A stretch of DNA of 15,372 bases, taken from positions 1-15,372 of the forward strand of contig DAOVHI010000016.1 in the NCBI GenBank assembly GCA_030671985.1, written 5' to 3'. Origin of the DNA: a bacterium. Its GTDB lineage: Bacteria > JAHJDO01. Positions 6,498-13,922 of this stretch are shown here, piece after piece. Below the pieces are notes generated by a model, which worked only from the letters and a program-made list of their open reading frames with translations, made no database searches and was not told the DNA's origin. Each line of letters begins with the position of its first letter. The stretch's first letter is position 1. The position numbers were made by a program, and so were the translations under genes.

Positions 6498-8215
6498 GTA
6501 CTCTGTTTATTGTAAATGCGATGGTAAAACCCATCCAACTCCAGCAATTCACTGTGAGAACCTATTTCTACGATTTTTCCCCTGCTCATAACAATGATAA
6601 TATCTGCCTGCATGGCAGTGCGCAGCCGATGAGTAATGATAAAACAGGTTCTTTCCTTCATAACCTTATCCAGAGTTTTTTGAATGCGTGTTTCAGTCTC
6701 AGCGTCAAGAGCAGAGCTGCTGTCATCCAGAATGAGGATTCCTGGATTTGAAAGCAGAGCTCTGGCTATACAGAGTCTTTGTTTCTGCCCTCCTGAGAGA
6801 CTCATGCCTCTCTCTCCGATTTCAGTTTCGTACTTGTCTGAAAGTGACATTATAAAATCGTGTATTTCGGCCATCTTTGCAGCAGTAATTATTTCATTAG
6901 CGCTGGCATCCATACGTCCATATTTTATATTATCAGCAACTGTACCGGAAAACATGGATGCTTCTTGAGAAACCATAGCAATACTGGATCTCAAGGATGT
7001 TAGCTTTATATCTTTAATGTTATGTCCGTCTATAAAAATATACCCTGTGGTGCAATCGTAAAGACGGAGCAATAGATTTACCAGCGAAGTCTTGCCTGAA
7101 CCGCTTGGCCCGATAAGGCTCACTCTGCTTCCTTTAGGAATTTCAAAACTAATTTCAGAAAGACCTGTGTTTTTGCTTTTTATATATTTTAAGGACACAT
7201 GTCTAAACATAACCTGGCCTTCTATCTTTTCCAGTGATATGGCTTGTTCAGAATCATGAATTTCAACCTTTTCATCCAATAACCCAAAAATTCTTCTCAC
7301 CACTACCATCAAATATTGGCTGTTAACAAGGATTGATGTGAGACTGTTTACCGGACCGAAAAGAAGGGCTGTAGTTGAATAAAACCATAGCATTGAACCC
7401 AAAGACCAACCGGCTTTTACCTTAAGTACACCTAGCCACAGAATAACTCCCATGCAGCAAGCAGAAATAATTGCGCTGGTTGTTCCTAATCCTGTGGAAA
7501 TCATGGTTCTTTTGATAAAGAGTCGAATGAGATGTTTTGAGCGTTGGAAGAAATTTCTTACTTCTTTTTTTTCCTGAGCAAAACTCTTTACTACCTCAGC
7601 TCCAGTAAGCACCTCTGAAAGATGAGAATACAATTCCGCATTGCGGGCTCGTATATCACTGCTTATTGTCTTCAAACGCTTGCTCATTACAGCAAAGGAA
7701 ATGGCTGACAGGGGAAGAGCTATTAGAGCGACAATTGCCAACTTATAATCAAGACTCAGTAAAATGACAACAGCCACTATCAAAGCAGCAACATTGGTAA
7801 TAACAGCAACCAGAGTTGTAGTAAATATTCTTTCTACCACATCGGCATCATCCATTACTCGGGCTACTAACTTCCCAACTTTGTGTTGATCAAAGTAGCG
7901 CATGGACAAACTTTGAAGCTTTTGATGCAGATCACGTCTCAGAGAGAAGACAATTTTTTGCCCCACAGCTGCGATCTGGTAGCGATTGAAGCTCTTTGCA
8001 AAACAAGTAAAAAGATAAATTAGGCTATAACCACCCAGAATGCTAAAAAGCAAAAGAATGTTTTTCTGAGGAATTACTACGTCCACCATGATCTTACCTA
8101 TAAAACCAAAAAGATAAGTTATTAAAGATGTGAAAAATGAGATGAAGACTACAATAACCAGTTTAAATTTATGTTGAGCGACATACTTCCTGAAAAGTCT
8201 ACTTAATGTATTCAT
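6494..8215 (-). CDS. ABC exporter half-transporter, degenerate-Walker-B subunit
   Basis: A 573-residue type I exporter half: a transmembrane domain with about six helices (roughly 15-310) fused to a nucleotide-binding domain (about 330-573). NBD motifs: Walker A GPSGSGKT (369-376), Q-loop Gln417, canonical signature LSGGQ (473-477), Walker B ILILDDSSSALD (493-504) and H-loop His529. The catalytic glutamate after Walker B is Asp498. This substitution marks the 'degenerate site' partner of heterodimeric exporters such as TM287/288, BmrCD and LmrCD. It follows its partner (8230-9993) after 14 nt on the same strand. Substrate is unknown: drugs, lipids or peptides are all possible, and no peptidase domain is present. 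An ACGGAT-type weak SD precedes the ATG. Confidence 0.93.
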   Translation of the reverse strand: MNTLSRLFRKYVAQHKFKLVIVVFISFFTSLITYLFGFIGKIMVDVVIPQKNILLLFSILGGYSLIYLFTCFAKSFNRYQIAAVGQKIVFSLRRDLHQKLQSLSMRYFDQHKVGKLVARVMDDADVVERIFTTTLVAVITNVAALIVAVVILLSLDYKLAIVALIALPLSAISFAVMSKRLKTISSDIRARNAELYSHLSEVLTGAEVVKSFAQEKKEVRNFFQRSKHLIRLFIKRTMISTGLGTTSAIISACCMGVILWLGVLKVKAGWSLGSMLWFYSTTALLFGPVNSLTSILVNSQYLMVVVRRIFGLLDEKVEIHDSEQAISLEKIEGQVMFRHVSLKYIKSKNTGLSEISFEIPKGSRVSLIGPSGSGKTSLVNLLLRLYDCTTGYIFIDGHNIKDIKLTSLRSSIAMVSQEASMFSGTVADNIKYGRMDASANEIITAAKMAEIHDFIMSLSDKYETEIGERGMSLSGGQKQRLCIARALLSNPGILILDDSSSALDAETETRIQKTLDKVMKERTCFIITHRLRTAMQADIIIVMSRGKIVEIGSHSELLELDGFYHRIYNKQST

Positions 8216-8229
8216 ATATCCGTTATTTG

Positions 8230-9993
8230 CTACCAGAGAACTTTACTCTTGGCTTGTGCAATTGCCTTCTGTTGTTCACAGAGTTTGTGATAAATGCTTT
8301 CTTTTCTAATTATCAATTCCTGATGGGAACCGCTCTCCACTATCCTTCCCTTATCCATAACAACGATGACGTCTGCATTAACAATCGTGGAGAGTCTGTG
8401 AGCTATTACCAGAGATGTACGGGCAGCCATAATTCTCTCAAGAGCACGCTGAATAAGTTTCTCTGATTCAGTATCAAGGTTGGATGTCGCTTCATCCATG
8501 ATTAGAATGTCAGGATTGGTCACAATGGTCCTGGCGATAGTCAATCGTTGTTTTTCTCCTGCAGAGAATTTTATTCCATCTACACCGACCATAGTTTCAT
8601 ATCCTTCAGCAAGACTCTCTATGAAATTGGCAATCTCTGCAATACGCGCAGCCTCTTTTATTTCTTTATCTGAAACGCCTTTTCTTCCATAGGAAATATT
8701 TTCCCTAATTGTGGCGTTGAATACAAAGGAATCTTGAGGCACTACCCCTATCCTTTTGTGCAGGCAGTTCAGACGAATCTTTCTGATATCCATGCCATCA
8801 ATAGTTATACTGCCTGATTTTACATCATAAAAACGAAGAAGCAGTGATGCCATAGTCGTCTTTCCACATCCTGTTTCGCCTACAAGAGCTACAGTCTTGC
8901 CTACAGGAATAGTGAAATCAATATTTTTAATCACCGGATTTCCTGTCTCGTATTCAAACGATATATTATTAAAGTGTATTTCTCCGCGAAATTTCTCTAC
9001 TGCAACAGCATCTGAAGCATCTTTAATTTCAATAGGAGTATTTAGAATTTCAAAGATACGCCGCAGGGATATTGTAGTTATTGCCATAGTATTGGAAATT
9101 TCTGAAAATTTGAGTGCGGGAGTAAAAATTCTCACTGCATAAGCAGACAGCGCAAGAACGTCTCCATAAGTCATTTCGCCTTTGATCACAAAGTAACACC
9201 CAAGGCAGTAAATTGTGGATTTCCCAAGTCCATTTACTAAGCTGGAAAAGAAAGAGAAAGTCGCACTGTAACCTACTCCCTGCAAGCCAATATTCAGAGC
9301 ATTGTGCAAACGATGCGTAAAGACTTTGGTCTCTCTTTTTTCCTGAGCAAAGGATTTTACGGTTTTCTGTTCGCTTAATACTTCAACCAAGCCGCTGGAT
9401 ACCTGATCCATTCTGGATCTGCGAAATGATTGTTTGCTTTTTATCTTTGGTAGAAAATAGCGATAATTTAAAACGTATAATGAAAGAAATGCTACCATGA
9501 CAAGTGTTAATTTCCAATTAATATGGATCATTATTCCAATGGCAAAGATGACTGAGGCAATATTTACGATCATCTGGATTGTGCTGTGGGTAAAAACATT
9601 ACTGACTATCTGGGTGTCTCCCATAACTCTGGACATGATTTTACCTGTGGGATTCTCCTGATAAAAGCGGAGTGAGAGTTTTTGAATATGTTTGTACACG
9701 GCAAGTCTTATATCAAAAACAATCTTCTTGCTGAGATAAACAATAATAAAATTATTAGGAAAGGAAAGAATGGCTGCTAGCACGGAGAGAACTAAAATAA
9801 GAAGAATAGGCAAGGGAATAGAAGCGCTAAAGACACTCCAATTCTGCTTCTGAATTACTTCATCTACTATATATCTGACAATTAGAGGAATAAGCAGACC
9901 AAACAACGTTATAACAATAGTCGTACCAATAGTTAAGATAACTTTTTTTTTATAAGGTTTGACGAATTGTAGAATTCTTAAAAAGTTATCCAT
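8230..9993 (-). CDS. ABC exporter half-transporter, catalytic-Walker-B subunit
   Basis: A 587-residue half-exporter, first gene of the two-gene unit: about six transmembrane helices (roughly 15-305), then an NBD with Walker A GETGCGKT (372-379), Gln420, a divergent signature FSAGE (476-480) in place of LSGGQ, Walker B LIMDEATSNLD (497-507) with Glu501 intact, and H-loop His532. In a heterodimer this Walker A/B pairs with the LSGGQ of the downstream subunit to give one functional ATP site, while its own divergent signature pairs with the Asp498 site of the partner. Both defects therefore fall in the same composite site, which is the evidence for the two working together. The promoter TTGACA-17-CATTAT ends 7 nt before the ATG and no SD is visible, so a leaderless transcript is likely. 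Confidence 0.94.
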   Translation of the reverse strand: MDNFLRILQFVKPYKKKVILTIGTTIVITLFGLLIPLIVRYIVDEVIQKQNWSVFSASIPLPILLILVLSVLAAILSFPNNFIIVYLSKKIVFDIRLAVYKHIQKLSLRFYQENPTGKIMSRVMGDTQIVSNVFTHSTIQMIVNIASVIFAIGIMIHINWKLTLVMVAFLSLYVLNYRYFLPKIKSKQSFRRSRMDQVSSGLVEVLSEQKTVKSFAQEKRETKVFTHRLHNALNIGLQGVGYSATFSFFSSLVNGLGKSTIYCLGCYFVIKGEMTYGDVLALSAYAVRIFTPALKFSEISNTMAITTISLRRIFEILNTPIEIKDASDAVAVEKFRGEIHFNNISFEYETGNPVIKNIDFTIPVGKTVALVGETGCGKTTMASLLLRFYDVKSGSITIDGMDIRKIRLNCLHKRIGVVPQDSFVFNATIRENISYGRKGVSDKEIKEAARIAEIANFIESLAEGYETMVGVDGIKFSAGEKQRLTIARTIVTNPDILIMDEATSNLDTESEKLIQRALERIMAARTSLVIAHRLSTIVNADVIVVMDKGRIVESGSHQELIIRKESIYHKLCEQQKAIAQAKSKVLW

Positions 9994-10000
9994 GTCTTAA

Positions 10001-10029
10001 ATAATGCCTTTCCGCTAATATAATGTCAA
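10001..10029 (-). promoter_or_regulatory. Promoter of the ABC exporter operon (leaderless architecture)
   Basis: Minus strand: TTGACA (10029-10024), exactly 17 bp, CATTAT (10006-10001, 4 of 6), then 7 nt to the ATG at 9993. A start site 7-8 nt after the -10 would coincide with the A of the ATG. Confidence 0.65.
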
Positions 10030-10068
10030 GTATCTGGGAGACATTTTATTGGAAAAAATCGCAATATT

Positions 10069-10097
10069 TTGATTAATAGCAGTTTATATTGTAAAAT
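10069..10097 (+). promoter_or_regulatory. Promoter of the GYF/zinc-ribbon gene
   Basis: TTGATT (10069-10074, 4 of 6), a 17-bp spacer and TAAAAT (10092-10097, 5 of 6), then 10 nt to the ATG at 10108. There is no SD. The segment around the -10 matches 18 of 21 bases of the one before truA (15166-15186). Confidence 0.6.
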
Positions 10098-10107
10098 AGT
10101 TGTTGAT

Positions 10108-10560
10108 ATGTGGATGATAAAGAAGCCGGATGGAAGTATTTACGGACCTGCTGATACAGAAACGGTTAAAAAGTGGATCGAGAAAAATAGAGTTTCTGCA
10201 GATGATTATTTTACAGTAGAAGGCAGGGAAGAATGGAAACCCACTGATTCATTCGAAGAAGCCGCATCTGCTCAAAGACAGTGTTCCAATTGCAAAAAAC
10301 CCATGAACGGTGATGCAATTATTTGCATTGAATGCGGTTTTAATAGAAAAACAGGATTAACGATGCTTACGAACGCTGATAAGAATGAGGATATTCCTGA
10401 CAAATCTCCAATATTATCTTTCTTCATCAAATCTTTCACTTTTCCTTTGAGAGGAGTAGCGTTGGCAATGGTAATTTTTATGCCTCTGATTAGGATTTTA
10501 TTGAGTCTTATTCCAATTATAGGAGGATTGATATATTTTGGAGTTTTTATGCGTCACTAA
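10108..10560 (+). CDS. GYF_2-like / zinc-ribbon / membrane protein, N-terminal part (frameshifted)
   Basis: The 150-residue frame begins with a GYF_2-like domain (MWMIKKPDGSIYGPADTETV...REEWKPT, 1-46), then a zinc ribbon C59-x2-C62...C73-x2-C76 ending in ECGFNRKTG, a linker, and a membrane segment (about 113-145, FPLRGVALAMV...IPIIGGLIYFG). It stops abruptly after GVFMRH. A -1 shift at the T5 run (10544-10548) turns this into GVF-YASLIDI and joins the frame of the next ORF without a break, giving a 334-residue multi-spanning protein. The ATG at 10108 fits both the domain and the promoter; the frame also extends to a TTG at 10069, but that is the -35 box. Function unknown; GYF_2 domains are usually thought to mediate protein contacts at the membrane. 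Confidence 0.75.
   Translation: MWMIKKPDGSIYGPADTETVKKWIEKNRVSADDYFTVEGREEWKPTDSFEEAASAQRQCSNCKKPMNGDAIICIECGFNRKTGLTMLTNADKNEDIPDKSPILSFFIKSFTFPLRGVALAMVIFMPLIRILLSLIPIIGGLIYFGVFMRH
10544..10548 (+). other. Apparent -1 frameshift at a T5 run
   Basis: In frame 1 the codons are GGA GTT TTT ATG CGT CAC TAA. Adding one T, or slipping back one base after TTT, gives GGA GTT TTT TAT GCG TCA CTA ATT GAC ATT ATG, which runs into the downstream ORF. Homopolymer indel, sequencing error and programmed slippage are all possible. No classical X XXY YYZ heptamer in the zero frame is seen. Confidence 0.6.
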
Positions 10561-10568
10561 TTGACATT

Positions 10569-11111
10569 ATGCGAACAGCAGCAGGCGGTCCGCGTTATAA
10601 AGTGGAGTGGCCTGATTCTTCAGAAATTTATGAAATGTTCATATCAGCACTTATTGTTTTCTTTGCAGGTTTAGTTGTTCTTTTTATTCCCTTAGCGGTG
10701 ACAGCTGTATTCGTTGGCGGAACTTCTGTCATTTCCAAGCTAGGCGACCCTTCATTTTCAGTATTAAGCTTTGCAGGTGGATCGATTGCAGTGGTATTTG
10801 TCGGTATTATTTGCGCAGTATATTTCCCCATGACTTTGGCTATTGCCGGTATTTACCGGTTGTTTGTTGCCAGCATAAACCCCGTAGTTCTTTTTCGCTC
10901 AATATCTCGTATTCCGAAAGAATATGCCCTGATAGCCACATTTATTTGGATTGTTCTAGCATTGTCTACCGTCATTAATCTCGGTCTCCAGATGATTCCG
11001 TTTGGAGGACTATTGTCGCCGACGGTACAGTTTTACTTTTGGGCAGTCGCCGCCTCACGCCTTGGTTTTATGACTTATCATAATAAGGAAAGGCTGAACT
11101 GGGGTGTTTAG
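10569..11111 (+). CDS. Multi-spanning membrane protein, C-terminal part of the frameshifted gene
   Basis: A 180-residue frame with roughly four hydrophobic segments (about 23-50, 66-100, 117-145, 150-170) and the soluble N-terminal phrase GGPRYKVEWPDSSEIYEMF. The layout 'I(M)R...G....EWPDxxEIYEMF' followed by membrane helices resembles DUF4013/Yip1-like membrane proteins, by memory only. The ATG at 10569 has no SD and falls inside a frame open from at least 10548. The preceding residues (YASLIDI) continue the last membrane segment of the upstream ORF, so this is more likely the second half of one protein than a separate gene. Confidence 0.65.
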   Translation: MRTAAGGPRYKVEWPDSSEIYEMFISALIVFFAGLVVLFIPLAVTAVFVGGTSVISKLGDPSFSVLSFAGGSIAVVFVGIICAVYFPMTLAIAGIYRLFVASINPVVLFRSISRIPKEYALIATFIWIVLALSTVINLGLQMIPFGGLLSPTVQFYFWAVAASRLGFMTYHNKERLNWGV

Positions 11112-11132
11112 AAAACCAGCCGGCACAACAAA

Positions 11133-11161
11133 TTGACAGCATCGCTTTATCGTGATATAAT
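11133..11161 (+). promoter_or_regulatory. Consensus promoter of the FHA gene
   Basis: TTGACA (11133-11138), exactly 17 bp, then TATAAT (11156-11161): a full match to the housekeeping sigma consensus. A start near 11168 gives a leader of about 55 nt that contains the AAGGAG ribosome binding site. Confidence 0.8.
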
Positions 11162-11222
11162 TTTTGGCGTTGAGTGTCCTTTGGCAAATAGTGATTACGA
11201 GATAAGTATAAGGAGTTGGAAT

Positions 11223-11927
11223 ATGGCAAGATTGACTGTGGAGCATGGTCAAGGCAAAGGTCGTGTTTTTGACCTTCTTTCGAGTAATACTACCATTGGT
11301 CGGGAGAGCTATAATACCATGCAAATTGAAGATAAAAACATTTCCGAGTCTCATTGTCTCATTGAAAGACGGCTTCATTCTTATTATCTTGAAGACTTAG
11401 ACTCTACTAACGGTACTTTTCTCAATCAAAAACGTATTAGCCGGGTAAAACTTGCCTCCAGTGATAAGATCGGTATCGGCGAAACAATTCTCGTTTTCCA
11501 GAAAGATAAGAGAGAAGAAGCTAAAGGTATGAGTACTATTGTTGAGGAGACATCAAAAGAGATAAAACAAGGAATAGGATATGCTACTCTTCTGTCGGAA
11601 ACAGTAAAAGAAGTCAAAAATCAAGACTTAAAGAAAGCTGCTAAATCAGGCGGTGTTATAAAACAAATTCTTCATAGTTTCGGCTGGAGCAAGACCGATG
11701 CGGATAAACTTACCAAAGAATGTGCTGGTAAGAAAAAAGAGGACTTTCCTATTTCATTAATTCTTAAGGTTGATTCACCTAAAACCAATGAGCGGATTAT
11801 TAGACTCAGGGAAAAACTCAAAGGCATCGATGGCGGCAATATTGTCAACTACGATGGCAAAGATTATCTTGTTCTGAATATAAAAGAAGATTCCGCTGGA
11901 ACTACCTACCGATTGAAAGAATGTTGA
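11223..11927 (+). CDS. FHA-domain protein
   Basis: A cytoplasmic 234-residue protein. The N-terminal forkhead-associated domain (about 3-95) shows the phosphothreonine-binding core: TIGRESYNTMQIEDKNISESHCLIE (Gly26-Arg27, Ser41, His44) and LEDLDSTNGTFLN (56-68). Residues 95-145 are charged and helical. The C-terminal part (146-234: IKQILHSFGWSKTDADKL...GGNIVNYDGKDYLVLNIKEDSAGTTYRLKEC) looks folded, but I do not recognise it. The start is fixed by AAGGAG with a 7-nt spacer before ATG 11223; an upstream TTG at 11133 is the -35 box and not a start. The neighbouring convergent gene encodes a Ser/Thr kinase, so the FHA domain may read its phosphorylation, but separate promoters mean this is an inference. 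The stop lies 5 nt from the kinase stop. Confidence 0.9.
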   Translation: MARLTVEHGQGKGRVFDLLSSNTTIGRESYNTMQIEDKNISESHCLIERRLHSYYLEDLDSTNGTFLNQKRISRVKLASSDKIGIGETILVFQKDKREEAKGMSTIVEETSKEIKQGIGYATLLSETVKEVKNQDLKKAAKSGGVIKQILHSFGWSKTDADKLTKECAGKKKEDFPISLILKVDSPKTNERIIRLREKLKGIDGGNIVNYDGKDYLVLNIKEDSAGTTYRLKEC

Positions 11928-11932
11928 GCTAT

Positions 11933-13921
11933 TTATGGAAGCATAATAGTCTTTTTAGCCGCGTCTGCCGCATCCTGTTTCCAAGTGTTGCTTGAAGTCA
12001 GAGCAGCCGCCACAGTTATCATGTTTGGCGGTCTGTCTTTTGGGTTTTTAGCTAAACAGCTCATAATCAACTTTCCAAGTTCCGAATTCACAGAACGATA
12101 GATACTTCTTATGTCAATCGGTTTTTCATTCATGTGTTTCTGAAAAATTCCTGACACATCCTTATCTACAAAGGGCGGTTGACCTGACAACAGATGATAT
12201 AAGGTTGCACCAAGATTATATATATCAGAAGCGGGTGTTACTTCCTCTCCTCTGCATTGCTCGGGAGACATGTAGTTAGGTGTACCGAGCAGAGCGCCTG
12301 CCATAGTTAAATGAGGCGTGTCTATCCTGCACGCAATTCCAAAATCCGTAAGCTTTGGCGTGCCGGTACCGGTGAGCATGATGTTACTTGGTTTTATATC
12401 TCGATGTATCACATTCACCTTATGAGCTTCTGCCATAGCCTGCGCAATTATCAATCCTATACGTTGTGTATCGAAATTGGAACACCTGTGCTCTTCTTCA
12501 AGAACTTCTTCGAGATTTTTGCCAAGTATGAATTCCATGGCATAGTAGGGTTGCCCTGCAATCTCTCCGGCATCAACAATCCTGATTATATTAGGATGAT
12601 TGATCTGCCGGATAAGTTTTACTTCACGCAGAAATCGTTCTAACGCCTGCTCATTGGCGGCGTATTGAGGAAGCATACGTTTAAGAGCAACCACCTCATG
12701 CGTCTTCGGATGACGCGCACGATATACAACAGCCATGTTACCGCGTCCGAGTTCATCCAATAAAAGATACGGACCGACTTTGGTATTAAGAATAATCCGT
12801 TGCCGCAACGGTAGACCTGCCAGTATATAGCTAATCGGCATTGCCAAAAGAGGATATGATATATCCAGATATACACCGGACGATCTCATGGTTAAAAAAG
12901 ATCCGATAATAACAATTACGGTCATCACGATATATGAAACTATAACTGAACCTCCTGCGCGAAATATGGCAAAGTATCCCGCGATAAGCGCAATCATGCA
13001 GGCCAGAAATACCTGAAGAGGACGGGCAAGAGGCTTAGTAAAACTGCCCCTGATAATTGACGAAATCGCGTTTGCATGAACCTCCACCCCTGAACTCAAA
13101 CGGTTTCCTTTGGACAGCGGAGTAGCAAACTTATCATGAAGATCAGACAACATAGCCCCTATCAACACGATTTTGTCACGAAACAACTCTGAGCTTGCAG
13201 TACCATCAATAACCTGATAGGCTGGAACAGATTCAAACGTACCCGCAGTTCCAAGATAATCAATACCTATTTCATGCTCCAAATTTAAAATAGGCGAATT
13301 ATTTTTCCCGGCAGCTTGATAGACTGCTGTTGCAAAAGATGGAAAAGAATGATCATGAAAAGTGAATGCCGGCCTGAACCGTCGAACAACGTGGTCAGTA
13401 TCAAAAGGTAAGTTAACTATACCGTATTTAGCTCTATTTCGAAATAAAGGTGACGGTAAGACCAGCCGCTGACCTGATAATCCTGTTCCTGAAGAAGCTT
13501 CCTTTCGTTCAATCACATCCAGTTTGGCGGCAAGGATTACATTTGATGCTTCACTTAAGGCGTCAGATAGAGCTTTATCTTCATTCGGAGATGTGCTTTC
13601 TACAAATAAAAGATCAATGCCGACAGCACGCGCACCTGAAACAGATAGCCTGCGAACTAATTCAGCATGATAAGAACGAGGCCACGGCCACCTTTCATTC
13701 AGAACGCCGACAGATTCTTCATCAATAGTTACCAGCACTATGGTTTTAGCCGCCTGTCTGCTTACAGGATGCGATATTCGAGTACGCAACAGAGCATCGT
13801 AGGCTAGATTGTCAAGAGTCTCTAAAGAGCGATGCAAAGACAGCCATCCTACAATCATAGTAGCAGCTGCACAGCCGACAAGTCCAAAGGTCAGCGTGCG
13901 TTTTGACTTAAGACTAGCCAT
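11933..13921 (-). CDS. CHASE2-domain Ser/Thr protein kinase, membrane-bound
   Basis: A 662-residue sensor kinase. TM1 is at about 10-28; a large extracytoplasmic CHASE2 domain (about 33-295) carries IDEESVGVLNERWPWPRSYHAELVRRL, YGIVNLPFDTDHVVRR, KIVLIGAMLSDLHDKFATPL and GVEVHANAI; three clustered membrane segments follow (about 302-320, 325-345, 354-372); then a cytoplasmic Hanks-type kinase domain (about 384-640). Kinase motifs are complete: Gly loop GRGNMA (392-397), Lys414, Glu433, HRDIKPSN (506-513), DFG (526-528), SPEQC (552-556), Asp566 and Arg630. It should therefore be active. PASTA repeats are absent. The ATG is 1 nt after the FecR stop (TAG-A-ATG), so it is coupled to that gene. The ligand is unknown; the adjacent FecR/GspG-like protein is a candidate partner on the periplasmic side. 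Confidence 0.94.
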   Translation of the reverse strand: MASLKSKRTLTFGLVGCAAATMIVGWLSLHRSLETLDNLAYDALLRTRISHPVSRQAAKTIVLVTIDEESVGVLNERWPWPRSYHAELVRRLSVSGARAVGIDLLFVESTSPNEDKALSDALSEASNVILAAKLDVIERKEASSGTGLSGQRLVLPSPLFRNRAKYGIVNLPFDTDHVVRRFRPAFTFHDHSFPSFATAVYQAAGKNNSPILNLEHEIGIDYLGTAGTFESVPAYQVIDGTASSELFRDKIVLIGAMLSDLHDKFATPLSKGNRLSSGVEVHANAISSIIRGSFTKPLARPLQVFLACMIALIAGYFAIFRAGGSVIVSYIVMTVIVIIGSFLTMRSSGVYLDISYPLLAMPISYILAGLPLRQRIILNTKVGPYLLLDELGRGNMAVVYRARHPKTHEVVALKRMLPQYAANEQALERFLREVKLIRQINHPNIIRIVDAGEIAGQPYYAMEFILGKNLEEVLEEEHRCSNFDTQRIGLIIAQAMAEAHKVNVIHRDIKPSNIMLTGTGTPKLTDFGIACRIDTPHLTMAGALLGTPNYMSPEQCRGEEVTPASDIYNLGATLYHLLSGQPPFVDKDVSGIFQKHMNEKPIDIRSIYRSVNSELGKLIMSCLAKNPKDRPPNMITVAAALTSSNTWKQDAADAAKKTIMLP

Positions 13922-13922
13922 T

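Noticed and set aside
6684-6968. Plus-strand frames opposite the ABC nucleotide-binding domain
   Set aside because: They mirror conserved NBD codons on the other strand and show no independent signals.
10540-10569. Programmed -1 frameshift on a classical slippery heptamer
   Set aside because: Zero-frame codons are GTT TTT ATG, which do not form X XXY YYZ; slippage remains possible but is not supported as a designed site.
11133-11222. Upstream extension of the FHA protein from TTG 11133
   Set aside because: The TTG is the -35 box of a perfect promoter, and a strong AAGGAG precedes the ATG at 11223, where the FHA domain begins.
12311-12876. Short frames on both strands within the CHASE2 kinase
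   Set aside because: The kinase motifs in the main frame are complete through this region, so the alternative frames are incidental.
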